A DNA stretch of 64,000 nucleotides from Cucumis sativus (Eukaryota > Streptophyta > Magnoliopsida > Cucurbitales > Cucurbitaceae): contig NC_026661.2 of the NCBI RefSeq assembly GCF_000004075.3, positions 5,416,058 to 5,480,057 on the forward strand, written 5' to 3'. Under the pieces are notes generated by a model. That model did not search any database and had not been told where the DNA came from. It was given only the letters and a program-made list of their open reading frames with translations. The position numbers and the translations under genes were made by a program. Shown here piece by piece: positions 34,503 through 49,000 of this stretch; position 1 is the first letter of the stretch; each line of letters opens with the position of its first letter.

Positions 34503-37500
34503 TTTTTATGTAGATAAGTAACTATGTCATTTCATATATTTAAACTTTGGTCTAAAATTCTAAAAAAAAATTGGGTTGTTTTGAAATGATTATGGAAATT
34601 TATGAGTAATGTTGCAATATATAGATGGATTTATTTCTTAAAGAATTAGCATAGTTTAAAATGATGTATTATGATTTCTATTTTTAAATTGACAATTGTA
34701 CTTTAATTTTTATAAAGAAGAAACTTGGATGAATAAAAATGTGCTACTATCTATATATTTAATTTTCAAATTCAAAATCTCTCACACCAACCTTTCTCTT
34801 ACCACTTTTACTTTCTTGTTTATTATTTCTTGAAAGAAAAAAAAAGTTATTTAATCACTTGTTATCTTTTTAACTTTTCTAAACAATTATAATGAAAATT
34901 ATTGCTATATTAAGCTTAGCCTATTCAAAAGAAAAAAAAATCTTATTGATGTTTGTTATTTGAAAACTTAAAAAAAAAAAAAAGGATGGACTATTAGATT
35001 TAGATCCTTACAAAATTAATTAATCTATTATATATAAATATATAACTTTGATGTTCCACTCGAAATGTAAGTTATTTAATTTTGTGTACCGTCTAATCTA
35101 TAAATATTAAAAAGTATTGATGTTCAAAAAATCAAATGACTACAACACATTTAAATTTATTTTATCATAGAGCGTAAATATTTTACCCAATTTACTTTTT
35201 TTTTTTTTTTTTTTACAATTTTCCTTATTTTAAGATATGATACATTTATATATACGTATATTTATTTTAATTTTATTTAATTTCTTGAGTTTTTAGACAA
35301 TTTATTCTCCAACCATACCTAAACTAATTTTTTTAGCATTTTGGAAGGAAAATGTTCATAATATATATTGAAATTGAGTTGATAGACTTGATTCAATATA
35401 CGAAAATAATTAAATTAATTTTTTATATATTATTTTATTTACTTTAATAAAATCTAAATAAATGATCTGAATAATCAAAATTATGGTTGAACTCTATTGA
35501 ATAATTTTTTTTAATTAAAAAGATGTTTTATAATTTTAAAAAATTAGATATATATCTCATGTTCATCAATTACTAGATACGAAATTAAACCTTAATACCA
35601 CTTTTGTGTTATATGAATTAGGTTAGAAAGTATGTTTAAAAACTTAATTTAATACCACTAAAAATACTTCTTTTTTTCATAAATAATCTAAACACTATCT
35701 TATTCTAATTGTTAGGAAAAATCTTCTCTTTTAACATTCATGAATAATTAACTTTTTGTTAAAAAAAAAGATTAATTTGAAGGTTTCTTCCAAAATTATA
35801 AATTAAATGATACGCAGATTATTCCAAAATAGCATAATTTAATTGACATTCTCTTTATATTATTAACATGGAAGTAAGAGATTTAATTAACTCAACTATG
35901 TATTATAAAAAAAAAATTAAGTATTTTTTAATACGTGAAGATTTAAACCACAAATTTATGAGTTGTGCTAACACGTCTTTTGTATAAGTGGAACTAAATT
36001 GATTAAAAATGTGAATCTTCCCATAAATGTGATTCAACAAGTCGCTTTCCTTTTCCTTTTCTTCCTTCATCTATTTTCCAAGTAAAACCATCTATTTTCC
36101 ATACATAAATATATATTTACGTATGATGTAACATTTATCATACAACTAATAACAATATCATAGAGAAAAACATAGTTTGGATATTAATATATTGATATAG
36201 ACATATATTAACGTTAGATACTCATGGATTTCTTGATTAAAGTTGAACAATTTACAAATACATCAAACTAATAAGCTCTACATGAATTCAAATTAAGTAA
36301 GTGTGTTTTATGATGATTGTATTTGATATGTAGCATGAATTTAATTTACTTTTGTGGTGATTAATATTTGTTTTTAATACAAATGTGTGTGTGGTTTTTG
36401 CCCCCACATGAAATGTTGAGAAATATGGCAACAAAAACATAGGGGGATAGTTCATGGGTCATAATTGTGTTTCTTAGTCTCTTAGATGAAGACATACCAC
36501 AATTCATCTCAACTACTTCTGTTTTTATATCTTAATAACTTTTCATTATACTTTTTTCATTTTTAAATTAAAGTATGTTTTTGTATCTTTCTAAACTTTC
36601 ACTTAATACCCATTTTTATTTATTAATTTTAACCATAAATATTGCCTTTTTAAGATTACGTACATTATAATGTTGTTTAAATATTTATAGTTGAAATTAA
36701 TCACTGAATTTTTATATTTTATGTAAAATAATATATATAAAAAATTATATTAGTTCATTCATAAAAATAAGGTAGGGGATAAAGTAAAAAATAATTATAT
36801 TAGTTATATCCTTTCCTTCTCAATGACATAAAAAAAAGTTAATTTAAAAACTACATTCACTTTGTTTTAGAAAAAAGAAAGAAAAAAAATGTGCGTGTCG
36901 GATAATTTAGCTGTTAGATTGAATATAACACAATTTTATTTATAAACCGATCTCAATAGTTACTATAAAAAAAACTCATTGTTAAAGATAAAACAAAGCC
37001 TCATAAAAAATGCTAGCAATGCTAAAATACACATTATCAAGAATGTCACTCTAGCCTTCGACCGAAAGGTCTAGTGACAGATTCACTACGCGTCATTAAA
37101 AGATAACTATTAAAAATTACATCTACTTATCTTATATAATGACGTTGCAAATTTGTGAAATCAAACGGTCAATCTATCTTTTTCTTTTTTCTTGAATTAA
37201 ACTATCATAACAAATTGTGATTTAATTCCAAAAAAAGAAAAAGAAAAAGAAAATATTATCTACAACGAGAATGCATGTACGGATGTGAAGGAAAGGAAGA
37301 AGTTAGGCAGCAGATTCGCCCACATGCATACAAATCTATTTACATTTATTTTATAAACCTTACTCCCATTTTCCACAACCATCTATTTTATTTTCTTTTT
37401 TGGTTCATATGCTCTTTAACTACATCGATATTTGTTTCATCACTATTATATAACTAATCAATTTGGCAGTTTCAACCACAAGTGGATACTATTACAAATA

Positions 37501-40500
37501 TATATACTATTTAAAGTTGTTCGTATACGTACAAAGTCAATTTCATTTTATGAATATATATTTCATAATGGAGTTGTTGATCTATCCTTTTAATCTTTGA
37601 TTTTGATCTTTCATCTTGTATATAAATCCAATGATGCTTGCATTGCCAACTTCATCTTTTTCAATTTTAAAATAAATATATATATTTACATTAAAATAGT
37701 AACAATATAGTTATTATATATCCTATAGTATTGGTTGACGGTGCCTTTTGAACTTATAGTCTTTCCGCCATTTCTTTAAGACTTAAATTGATCAACCTTT
37801 ACAACCCTATACTAACTAACACGTACCCTTGAGTTTGTTTTGATTCTTGTTCGGTTTAATCATAACATTTAGAATATTATTATTAACGGTGACCATTTAG
37901 AATATGTTGTAATGTTTTTTTTACGTAATTAAAAAAACAATTTGATTATACACGTAAACATTCTTTCACTCCGTGACTTAGACATCAAATTTATTTGGCA
38001 AACACCAAACCCGTGTGCATACTTTATCCAAAATTTGACATGGACACGTACAACTAAAGTTACAAAACACAAAAATTAAAATTAAAAGAATTAATAATAT
38101 CTAAATAAGTTAAAAGATTAAAATAGACACAATATTTTAAAATTTTAGAAATGAAAACATAAGAAACGTTAAGAATCAGATAAACAGAATAAAAGATGGA
38201 GTCTAAAACAAAACAAACTAATTGAAAGCTCAAAACTAACATAGCTTTAAAAAAATGTATGCAATATTAATTATATTCCCTTCCCTTCTTTCATACGTAA
38301 TAAAAAAAATCAATTACTTAAAAAATAAATAATAATATTCTATCTATTATATAACGAAAAAGTGTTTTGGGCAAACTCAAATATATATTTTTTTTGTATT
38401 AAATGAGTTGTGTTTCTATTTTTCCATTAATAGAAGAGGATTGTGGCATAAGCTTATAGCTTTCAAATCTAGCTAGAAGCTTTTATTTTTTTTAAAAAAA
38501 TAAATTTAATGGAAAAGATATAAACTATAAATGGAAGAGAAAAGAGATAAGAAAAAGAAAAGTGTTATCATATTGTGCACTTTTTGAAGCCATGATGTAA
38601 CTAAGAATATGCAAACACCCCAACAAACCCACTTACTCTCCTCCACCAATAATACATATTTCAAACAAATAAAGTTGAACATTAATAATAATATCAAACT
38701 AAGCCCTTTTTCAATTTAATCTTTTTTTCTCATTGTTTTCACATTCTTATTATTCACATTTTTCACCGCATGATTACATTTCAACTCGGTTAATCTATAG
38801 CTAGATAGTCTTCATTCTATTGCATTTTTTTTTGTTAAGATTAATATCTAAAACAAAAATTTAATTTTCGCTTGACATGAAAACTCGACTAAAATAAAGA
38901 TGGAGACAAATATATATATGTATGTCATTTATTTTTTTTTGCTCGTGGAGGGTTTAAATAATGAATGGGAGTTGTTATTGAGGGGGAAAACACAAAATAA
39001 TGCAAAGTTTGGTGGGTTTCAAATTTATTTCACTCTTAATGCTGCATTGATTATTCTTTTGCAATTATATGATTTTTTTTTTTTTTTTTCTTTTTGGTGT
39101 GCAACGCAAAGCCAATTAATATTTAAAGCTTTAATTGAATTTTAGGGCTCTCAACTAAAATGTCAGAAAAAAGAATAGCAGTTTATTTTCTTTTTGTTTC
39201 TTGACAATTTATTCTATTGATTGAAGGCTTTGAAAAATGTTTACAAATTATGTACACAAGTACAGCTAGTTTGAGAACACAATTTGTTTTTCTTTCTAAA
39301 ACTATAAGCTTAGTTATCTTTTATTTCTATCAACTTTTTAAGAAACTTTGGTAGTTTTCTTTTAATTAAGTTTTTAAATTTATTTGTGTTCAATACAATA
39401 ATGTTTGAAATTAATCTAGATTAGTTATCTAACTACGAGTTTTATCTAAATGGATGTTGTAAGACAGTTAGATCAGTCAACACTAAAATAAGAAACGTAA
39501 GGTAATAAAATTTTATTCAACAACCACACATTCTATCCCTATAAGTCACAATACCAATTACCACCTACATTATAATACTAAATTCAAATGTCTAACCAAA
39601 CCCTACCATTAACTTTTCATTTCAAACCTTATTCAACAACGAATGTTACATAAACGGGGGTTTGTATATATAAATCTTAAATCAAATTTCGGTTTATGAA
39701 CGTTTATGTAATTGGGCCCTAAAATTTTTAAAATGTTAAATTAATTTATGTATACATTCATGATCACTATGTATAAACTCAATAATCGAATTGTGTTGTT
39801 TATTAATTACAAATTTGAGTGTCTTTATGTATTATTACGATTGTGAAATACGCGGATATAGATTAGACATAAACAACGTAATCAAATAGACCACTTTATC
39901 AAGTTATCATGGGATGAATAGCGAATTTTGTAGTTAAACATTGACTTAGAAAAGGTTAAATTTTATTCCAACTACAAAATGATGGTGATGAGTTTGCAAC
40001 CCTAAGTGGACTTGGCCACTAAGACACTAACTAACCGGGTGGGGCAAAGCAAAAATAGACATTTCACTTTATGATCAACATGTCTCTATTATTATGCTGC
40101 CCTCCACTTCTGTTTCCACCTACTTAGCCCCCAAAATTATAAAAATAAAATCTGCTCCATTCTTCAGTAGGAATACTAACGAAAATTACTTAAAATATAG
40201 TAAAATATCAACCTATTAAAAAGACTATTATTCATATCTATTTAGAGTAATAACAACAACGATAAACTTGTGGAGGGAAAGAAAAATAATGGTAGGGCTC
40301 ACCTACTTGAGTTGGGGAGGAATGATATTCAGGTTTTGAATTTACAGTACTTTGATAAAGTGTAATAATTTTTTACACCAAACTTTAATTTTGGTTTCAT
40401 CATGACATGGGTTATATTTTAATTTCATTTAGAAATTTGTCAGCTAACATCTCATGAAAATTTAATAAATATAACATATAGTAAATATTGACTAATGAAA

Positions 40501-43045
40501 ATATATCACATCTAAAAAAAAAGGTGAAGAAACATTGATTAATAAAAGTTGATTTTCTTTTTAAATAAAAAAATCTCATTGTTATTATTACACTTTCTAA
40601 CCAATTCCAAACTAAAGTCTGCTGATTTTTCTTTTCCTTTTTTCCTCTTTTCTGGAAAGATAAAAGCAATAGGAATTCAAATCCTAAACCTTTTTTTTGG
40701 GAGTCCTTTTCCTTTTTCTTCGATCAAACATGACTCAATTGTGTATCACTGAAAGGTTTTACAAATAAGCAACCATTTAGTCAATGTTACATTCAAATAA
40801 ACTACAATTTAGTCCTTCCACTTTAAGGGAAAGAAAATACAAATAATAGAAGCCTACTTGTCGTCCATTGAAATAGCAGTATGGTATGGCAATCTTCAAA
40901 TGAAAGTGTTATACAACTCCCGAATAATCTACAAAGTTAGTTGAATTTATGTTTTTAAATACATTTAAAGATCATATCATACAACCAATGGTCTATCTTT
41001 CTCTCACATTCTCATCCTAATGGAAAGATGTTGGTACATGTAACACCTATTAGATCATAACATAAATGTACCCAATGTTGGTTCACTATTTCAGTTAATG
41101 TGGTAAGAGTCACCATGTATTTGCCTCATTGCCCTACAGAAGTAGCAATTAGTTGTCAATCTAATGGTATGAAAGCAATGTGAGATGAGCTAAGGACCAA
41201 GAGGACAATGGTTCAACTTTCTCCATCCCATTTGTACTAAAAAAAACCAATACAACATACAGTCAGTGTAGAATCAAGATTCATGTAAGCATGGCTCAAA
41301 GTGGGCATCTAATTAATGTATTAAAGCTTCTTGATACTCCTAATTACGAGTTGGATAGGAACAAACACGTCAATAATGCCTTATTGCCCACATATTCATT
41401 GGTTCTCTCCAATACATCACATCGCACCACCACAAGTTTGGCATTTAACAACACACCAATTCCTTTTGTTTTGTTAACTCTCTGTGACCAAAAAGAAAAA
41501 AAAAATCATTAATAATTAATAAAATCATAAAAGTCAACAAATGTTTATATTTTAGTTGATGAGCAAAAATGTCAATAAATACACCTTCCTCGACACAAAA
41601 GCAAGAAAGTTTTCATCAATATTGTGAACTCCCGATTTTTGATTACTTGATGGATATTAAACGTCAACAAGAATATTTCCAATGACAACCAATAACCCAT
41701 CAATGAATGATTTTGAAGTCCTGCATGTGCATCTATTTTTGTTGTCCGAGCAATCGTCAACAAATTTAGTGTGTAACGACGCCATTTCGATTTCATTTTG
41801 TTTCCTTCTTAGATTTGCTATCATTTTCCCTTTTAGATTTCCTAAACTATTATCAAACACGGCCAAAAGAAATTAGAAACACAGCAAATGAAATATTAGT
41901 CTTATTATAATACATATAATTTATTGAGGAAAAACATTGACATTTACTAAGAAAAATGGATCGATACAATCTCAAGAAAAAAAGGGACCCAAAAACAACG
42001 ATGGAATAAAGCTAACAAGCAGAAGCTCCAATTAAAAAATATGAGAGATCTTAATCTCTAGAGTCTTTAGCCTTGAACCCAATTCATTCTCTTGACATTT
42101 TCCCAACAAATTACCTCCAAAGACGGACTTCCACATCATGCTCTCTCAAGAGTAATTTAAAATGATTAAAATCGATTTTATTGGTATGCAAAATGCATTT
42201 AAAAACTTCTAAACATTGAATTGGGTTTAGAGTATTTAAAATCACTCCAAAACATGTCTTTCACTAGATTTGAAAGAAAGCAACAACTCACAAGGCTTGG
42301 TCCTATGAAACCTGTACAGCTCACAACCCAAAAAAAAAGGGATTAAGTGCTCGATTAGAGCTGTTTAATAACAACCAACAACAAGAGTATTTTTTTAGAC
42401 TATTAGTATTAGACATAAATATGCAACAATTTAACTTGGTTGCCTCCTTAAAAATGCAAGAAATATGTAGAGTGGTTTAGTTTCTTGAAGAAACGCAACA
42501 CACTAAAAATTGCCAAATCAGAAGAGTTACGTCAGCAGTTTTACAACAAAATCTTTAATTGATTCAAGAAAATATTTAATTGGTGGTTCAGATTTTTAAT
42601 ATGAACGAAACTTGAAGTTTTTATTTAAGCATCACTCCTTAATCAAATCCTACCTGTATGCTCAATGAAGAATTTTTTTTTTGAAACAGAACATGAGTGT
42701 ACCTTCAGAGCAGGATATATGCAATTCACTTAGTGAATGAAATCATCCCAGCTCACAATTTGTAAACGTCATCTTCATCCTCCAAGAACCTCGTATTAAA
42801 CAGCTCAATTTTGCATGGGTGATGCAATAGTAGGATCTGTTTAAAATGTTTAAAATGACTTCTCAAATGCTTAGAAAATTATTCTATGTACAAAATAAAA
42901 GTTTTCAAACACTTCAAAGTCATACCTTTATCTATGATTCCAAACTCAGTACTTGAAATAACCAATCCTTGTTCTTGGTTGAGTAGCATTACATGACACA
43001 ACAATTCCTTGAAGACTGTGTAAATACCAACCAATTTGTTGCTGC
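31640..43045. other. Long intergenic region with no recognisable gene
   Basis: About 11.4 kb of AT-rich DNA with many A/T homopolymers, no convincing ORF, RNA gene or intact transposon. Features seen: a 53-bp (TA)n run at 34446-34498; a degenerate dispersed repeat around 33240-33380 (GTCAGTGTCTATCAATATCT, TATGTTGTAAATATTTTGTC); a hairpin at 37042-37084; a MITE-like relic around 42150-42265 (AAAATCACTCCAAAACATG); and less AT-rich anonymous sequence at 41020-41500 that may be an old LTR. The right end would include the CIP111 3' UTR. Confidence 0.6.
34446..34498. repeat. (TA)n microsatellite
   Basis: A 53-bp uninterrupted TA run in intergenic DNA. Confidence 0.95.
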
Positions 43046-46000
43046 TCATTTGACGCCTTCAAGCATGTGACGAAAACGAGAAAAGAGTAGCACAGCTGAT
43101 TTTACAAGGGGCCTGCTTTATATCAAACAAGATTAGGAAAAGGCAATATAAATCAACGAGTAAGCAAAGGAAGGCCATAAGTAATTCGAAAAAATGAGGA
43201 GAAAAATTTTTCCAACTATGGTAAATGTTCCAACTTTGAGAGAAAACATTAAGATGAACAACTTAGGTGAGCTGACTTTAAAATACAAATATTCTCAAAA
43301 TTCTCTAATTCGGAAAAAATGGCTTTGACTGAGTTCTTTAGCACTCAAGGACATAGTTATAAAACCTATAGAACCAGCAAGGTCGTAGGGTCGTAGCTTT
43401 GACCATAATTTTCATGGAAAAGATGAAACGAGACTAAAGTTAGAAAATACAAACTCCAATGAGAAAATGACATTATCCTCACCTATTTTCATTTCTCACA
43501 CCTGATACAGTACAACTGAAAAAAAACCTACATGATGTAATAGGACTGGGATAATTTGGTAAATTCAAATTAATCTTTGTTAATCCTTGTTATTTACATT
43601 TTAGTTTCCTAAATAGTTTTTAGTTTCCATTTAGTTATCCTTTTAAGGTCCTATTTTATATTTAATTCTCTGTAAATAAAGGATTCTTCTCTTGTAAACA
43701 ACTTCTAATTGATAATAAACACTTTGATTTGATTCTTGGAGAAAGTTCTAACATACCTTAAAAGAAACTCAAATTCATTCCATAAGTATCTTTATGTCAA
43801 TCAGAAAATTGTAACTTTTAATAATTTATTTCATAATGTAAATTTCCTAGATATGCAACATCAAGTTTTGAGATCACAAAAATACTCTTCAAATAACATT
43901 ATAACAGTGATCAAACAAGAAGAATATCTGTAGATTCCTTGTACATCAAAAGCACAAAGTTAAAATAGTGACAGGAGATACACTCACCAAAAAGAAAACC
44001 AGTTAGATCGTGACTGCTGACATACAACATTAACTTCTTGTGAGCTAGAACAAACAAGCCTTTGAAACCTAGATGATAATTCTCGGTAAGGTGCAGTTTC
44101 AGATGGCTTCACGTGTCTAGCTGCAGTTTCTAAATGTTGCATACTTATTACTGACGCCTCCAGGTTCTCCTGAAAATAAAAGTAAGATCTATATCATATA
44201 TAAACGAAACACTAAATAGAAGTTTTTATGACAGGAACTCAATAAACCTCAAGGGCAAGTAAAGCTGATTCTCTGCAAATTAATGATATGTCCGCCCCCG
44301 TACACCCTTGACTAAGAGAAGCCAACTTCCTCGTGCTGACATCTGGGCTGCAAGGAACTTTGCACAAATGGATACGAAATATCTCTTCTCGCTCAGATTC
44401 GTTTGGGGGCCCAACATAAAGCAGCCGATCAAAACGTCCTGTTTGAAATTACAGTCAGCTAGTTTAATATAATCATTTGCTGATTAAAAAATATAAAAAT
44501 AAATAAACGAAACTGGCCAGTGGCCACAGTGCATTTGTTCAGCTGAGGATGATGTTGTATTTGTAAATGGGTAGTGTACGAAGGTACAGAAGTTCTGTTT
44601 GGGTATTACCTGGCCTTAGAAGGGCTGGATCAATCTTATCTGGTCGATTGGTAGCTGCAATGACAGTGACACCAACTCTCTGATGTAAGCCTAAATTTTA
44701 GAAGCAAAAAACACATAATTAGTTGATAACAACAAAAGCCTCCAGTATATCCCACACAATAAATTCACAATCTCTATTGCAAATGTGATTAAAACCCATC
44801 AGTAATATCTTGAATAGCGAGTAAGAACCAGGAAACAATATTAAACTTTTAGAAAAATGTTCAACTGACCATCCAATTCAACAAGAAGTTGACTCATAAC
44901 TCTATCAGAGACAGAAACCCCATCACTTTCCTTCCCACGAATGACAGCAAGACCATCAATTTCATCAAAAAACACGATTGATGGGGCATTAGCTCTTGCC
45001 TTAGCAAACAGAGATCTAACTGCCTTCTCAGATTCACCAACCCATTTACTGAAAAGTTCTGGGCCCTTCACTGCAAGGAAATTTAGTCCTGCTTCAGAAG
45101 CTACAGCACGTGCCATGAGGGTTTTGCTACATCCAGGAGGACCAAACAATAACACTCCTGCTGGAGGTCGAGTCCCTATTCGTTTGAATGCATCCTGATG
45201 TTTTTGAGGCCATTCCACTGTTTCCATTAATTGAGCCTTAACCTCCATTTGTCCACCAATATCTTCCCATTTTACCTTTGGAACCTCAAGTATGACCTAA
45301 TATAAGGTGATTTTTAATTAGATATTTAACCATCATATATGATTTTGGAAGAAAGTAAGCATAAAAAAGTTTAGAAAACAAAAAAAATTACAGGACGCCC
45401 CATATCTAATGGAGTGCTTATGCAAAGTTAAAAAAGGAGTAATGATTACAGAACGATCTAAGAAAGTATACAAAAAAGATGCTAAAAGTTTAATAGCATC
45501 CAAAGTTCAGGCTGTCTCTAGATAGTAGATCTACTTTCATGAGCTACAGATCGATTTCCACTTGAAGTTTTCAAAATGTATAGATTGCACAAAACCAAAG
45601 ACTAAGCATTTCCCATTATACAGATAGTTTGCCCAAACTACAGAAGATATCATCAAATGCATAGAAGTAATGCAGTTTTCTAAGGACCCTATTTCCATGA
45701 TATACCATCAGTTTTCAGTAAGATGATTATCACAAAATGAAAAAGTAGACATACCTCTCGCATGGCACTAGGCCTCACTTTCATTCTAGCTATCTCAAAG
45801 TCTTCAAAAACAACCTTCAATTTACACTTGATTTCAGAAGAGTTAAAACTATCCTCGCTATCAGCAACCACTTCATTCGAGGACACACATGTTAGGGGGT
45901 CAGATGTAAAAGTATGTTCAGAGATTGATGAAGACACAAGGTTTTGGCAAACCCCTGATATACTTCCTTCATCTTGTAAGAGAACAGGTTCCGATATCAT

Positions 46001-49000
46001 ATGATCGTCATTGGCTTTATGAGCCACCTCATTAAACTTGTGCTGTTCCTCTGCTATAACAGATCTACCAAAACTATGATAATCAGAAGAAACTTTAAAC
46101 TTTTGATAACGCCTTATACAAACTAAGGCAGCCTCATTGCAAAGGGCAGCCAAATCAGCACCCACGAAACCATGTGTGACCATAGCTAGATGTTGAACTT
46201 GCACGACTGAAAGAGAGTGCTCCATTTCACTAAGTATTGTATGTAGAATATCCAAACGTTGGTTGGGAGAAGGCACACCTGTATAAACCCAACCAAAGCT
46301 AAAGTTTTTACATGTTTCAGCCAGATTAACTAGAAAGGTATATCAGTCTTTCTAAAAAAAAGAAAAGAAAAAACAAAAATTGAACCATCACATATTGAAA
46401 TCAACCTATACAAGCTAGCAGCTATACAATCACATTGTCAACCAGCAATACTTAAATTAAACATGTGATTCAAGACTAGAGACATATGATCACAAATTCA
46501 CAATAGACACAACACGATTCTAAAATTAGTCGTAATATTAGAAAGGGGAAAAAGAACACTCTTTCCCACACTAATACAGACGTAGACTTCTCTTACAGAA
46601 TTTTTTTGTATTATCAATTGGCACTTTATGTGATAAGGAACCACAGACGCAATCATGGCAATTCAAATGTGATGTAATATTAGAACTGGAAAGCATTTAC
46701 AGAAACTACACAATCACCTATTTCAATTTCCCGGTCAAGTCTCCCAGGCCGCCTTAGTGCAGGCTCAATGCTATCAGGTCTGTTGGTAGAAGCAATTACA
46801 AGTGGCCCACCACTTCGCTTGATCCCATCCATTAGATTAAGCAGTGTAGCAACAATTCTTTGAGACAGTTCTTCACCTCCATCTTTTCTTGCAGGTGCAA
46901 TAGCATCCAACTCATCAATTAATACCTGATAATAAGTTTACAGAGGAAAATTAACCAGCTTCCAAAAAGAGAATTTATTGATGGGGATGGTCAATATCTC
47001 AATGAAAACTCTCAATCATGCAGGTTTGTTTAGTCTAACTTCTTGTTCACACTTTCCAAATCAACACTCAATTTCAGGGTGTGTTTGGGAGTGATAATTG
47101 GAGTAATAATTTTAGAAAAAAGATTTAGGTGCGATTGATTATGTAAAATTAATTTCTAAACAATCAAATTTATGTTTGGCAGTAAACTCTTAAAATTGAT
47201 TTTCAATCATTACGTTCGATACCAAAAGTGATTTTAAAACTATCATATTATTGAAAAGGGTATTTTATATTTGGAAGCTTATTTTTTTAAAAAATAATTA
47301 TAATAAATATCTAATTTTATTAATTTATTTTATTGTTAGATTAGTATATACATGATTGATATGTTAGGATAAAAAAAATGCACATATTAAAATAAAATTA
47401 AATAGAAGGATATTTTTGGGTATTTTTAAAACTATGTAAAATAAGGTGTTGATTCCTGGTTAATCACTTTCCACATTCACTAGAGAGATGATGCTTCAAA
47501 AATCAATTTTGAGTGATTTCTTATTTTTCTAAAATCACTTTCATTTTGTTTATAAGAAACAGATATATCCAAAGAACAAAAGAAACAATCTAAGGGCAAG
47601 GGACAAGAGGACCCTTCCCGAGAAAAAATAAAAGTTAAGGGTCTTTTAATTGTTGAAAACCATAGAAATGCTGTAATTACAAAAGTGTTTGGCGTAGTTC
47701 ATACTCCACCAAGGAGCTGTGTATTGAAACTCAGTCCAAAAAGAATCAAAAGAATTATAATTGTCTTAAGTTCTGATATTCCTTTCTGTCCAAATACACC
47801 ACAAAAGGGAACGCCACCCGTAGAATTATCGCTCGAGCTCTTCTCATTAACTCACCTCACCACATTGAAATCTTCCCCAATGCACCAGTACCCACTGCAA
47901 AGGTCATATAAACCAGAAAACTCCCACCAAAACTGCTCTCTATGCCTATAAGATGAGGGGCCATAAACGCCTGTGATCCAGCCAAAAAATCCAGCATTTG
48001 TTCTACAAAGAATAGAAATGGTGAACTGACCTTGGATAGACTCAATCACCGTGATCGAATCCTCTTTCCACATGAGGAATGCCACCCGTAGAGCCATAGG
48101 CCTTTAAAGCAGCCCACCCAATACGGCAGCTACTCCAAACAGACTTCACCGACTTATTGTCAACATCGCCAACCTTAGACTCCTGGAGATTAATGACGTC
48201 CGGATTGAACTTCACTAATAGATCTTTCAAAACTACTCTTTACCCTTAACGCTCCAAGAGAGGATTAACATGGAATACTGTCAGAGCCTAGGGAGGTACT
48301 AGCTTTGGCTGCTAGAGCATTCCTTTCTCAACTACCACAGCAAAGCTTTAACTTCTCTAGTGAGCTTTTTATTATTTGAAGAGGCCCCACCCTTTCTTTA
48401 CAGCTTCTCTTTCCTAGACACCGCCCGAATATACAAATTATACTCGAGTATCACTAATACCACTTCCTTACTCAGTGGAAAAGGATTTTGAGAGAAGTCG
48501 TTGGTTCCAACTCCATTGCACTCTCAATTTCATTTGCCTCTTCATTAGGTAGGGGAAGATCGATGTTTTCCTCGACATCAATTATCATCAACTGGTGACC
48601 CCCCTCTTCGTTGCTATCATTAGAACCGTCATCTTGAAAAAGCATCTAAACTTCGATGGAATAATCAGGGGTGTGAAGCAAGTCATCATTTTCTAAAGGA
48701 GCAAATTTGTTTTCTAAGAGAAGGCTGTTGGGGCTTGAAATAGAGAAATCTGAATTTAGATCATTTTCTTTCATTAGGTTGCCAAACACCATATTTTTGT
48801 GCAAATGTGATTTTGGCTGGTGAAAAAGTGATTTTAGCTATGCCAAAATCACTACCAAACACACTCTAAATGTGAAGTACCACTCATGATGTCTACACAT
48901 ACATTCAAAACTGTTCAATAATCCTAATCTTAACAATCTTATAAGACTTGATAGTGAAACTATAAAATTAAACACAGAAACAATTTCTCATGAAATAACT

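Noticed and set aside
41291..41512. 73-codon plus-strand frame starting MAQSGHLINVLKLLD
   Set aside because: No family recognised, no splice continuation, and it sits in anonymous repeat-like sequence.
43978..43990. CIP111 ending at the TGA after the SNWFSFW peptide
   Set aside because: The TGA overlaps a strong GTGAGT donor, and an in-phase downstream exon (43046-43112) encodes a plausible C-terminal tail.
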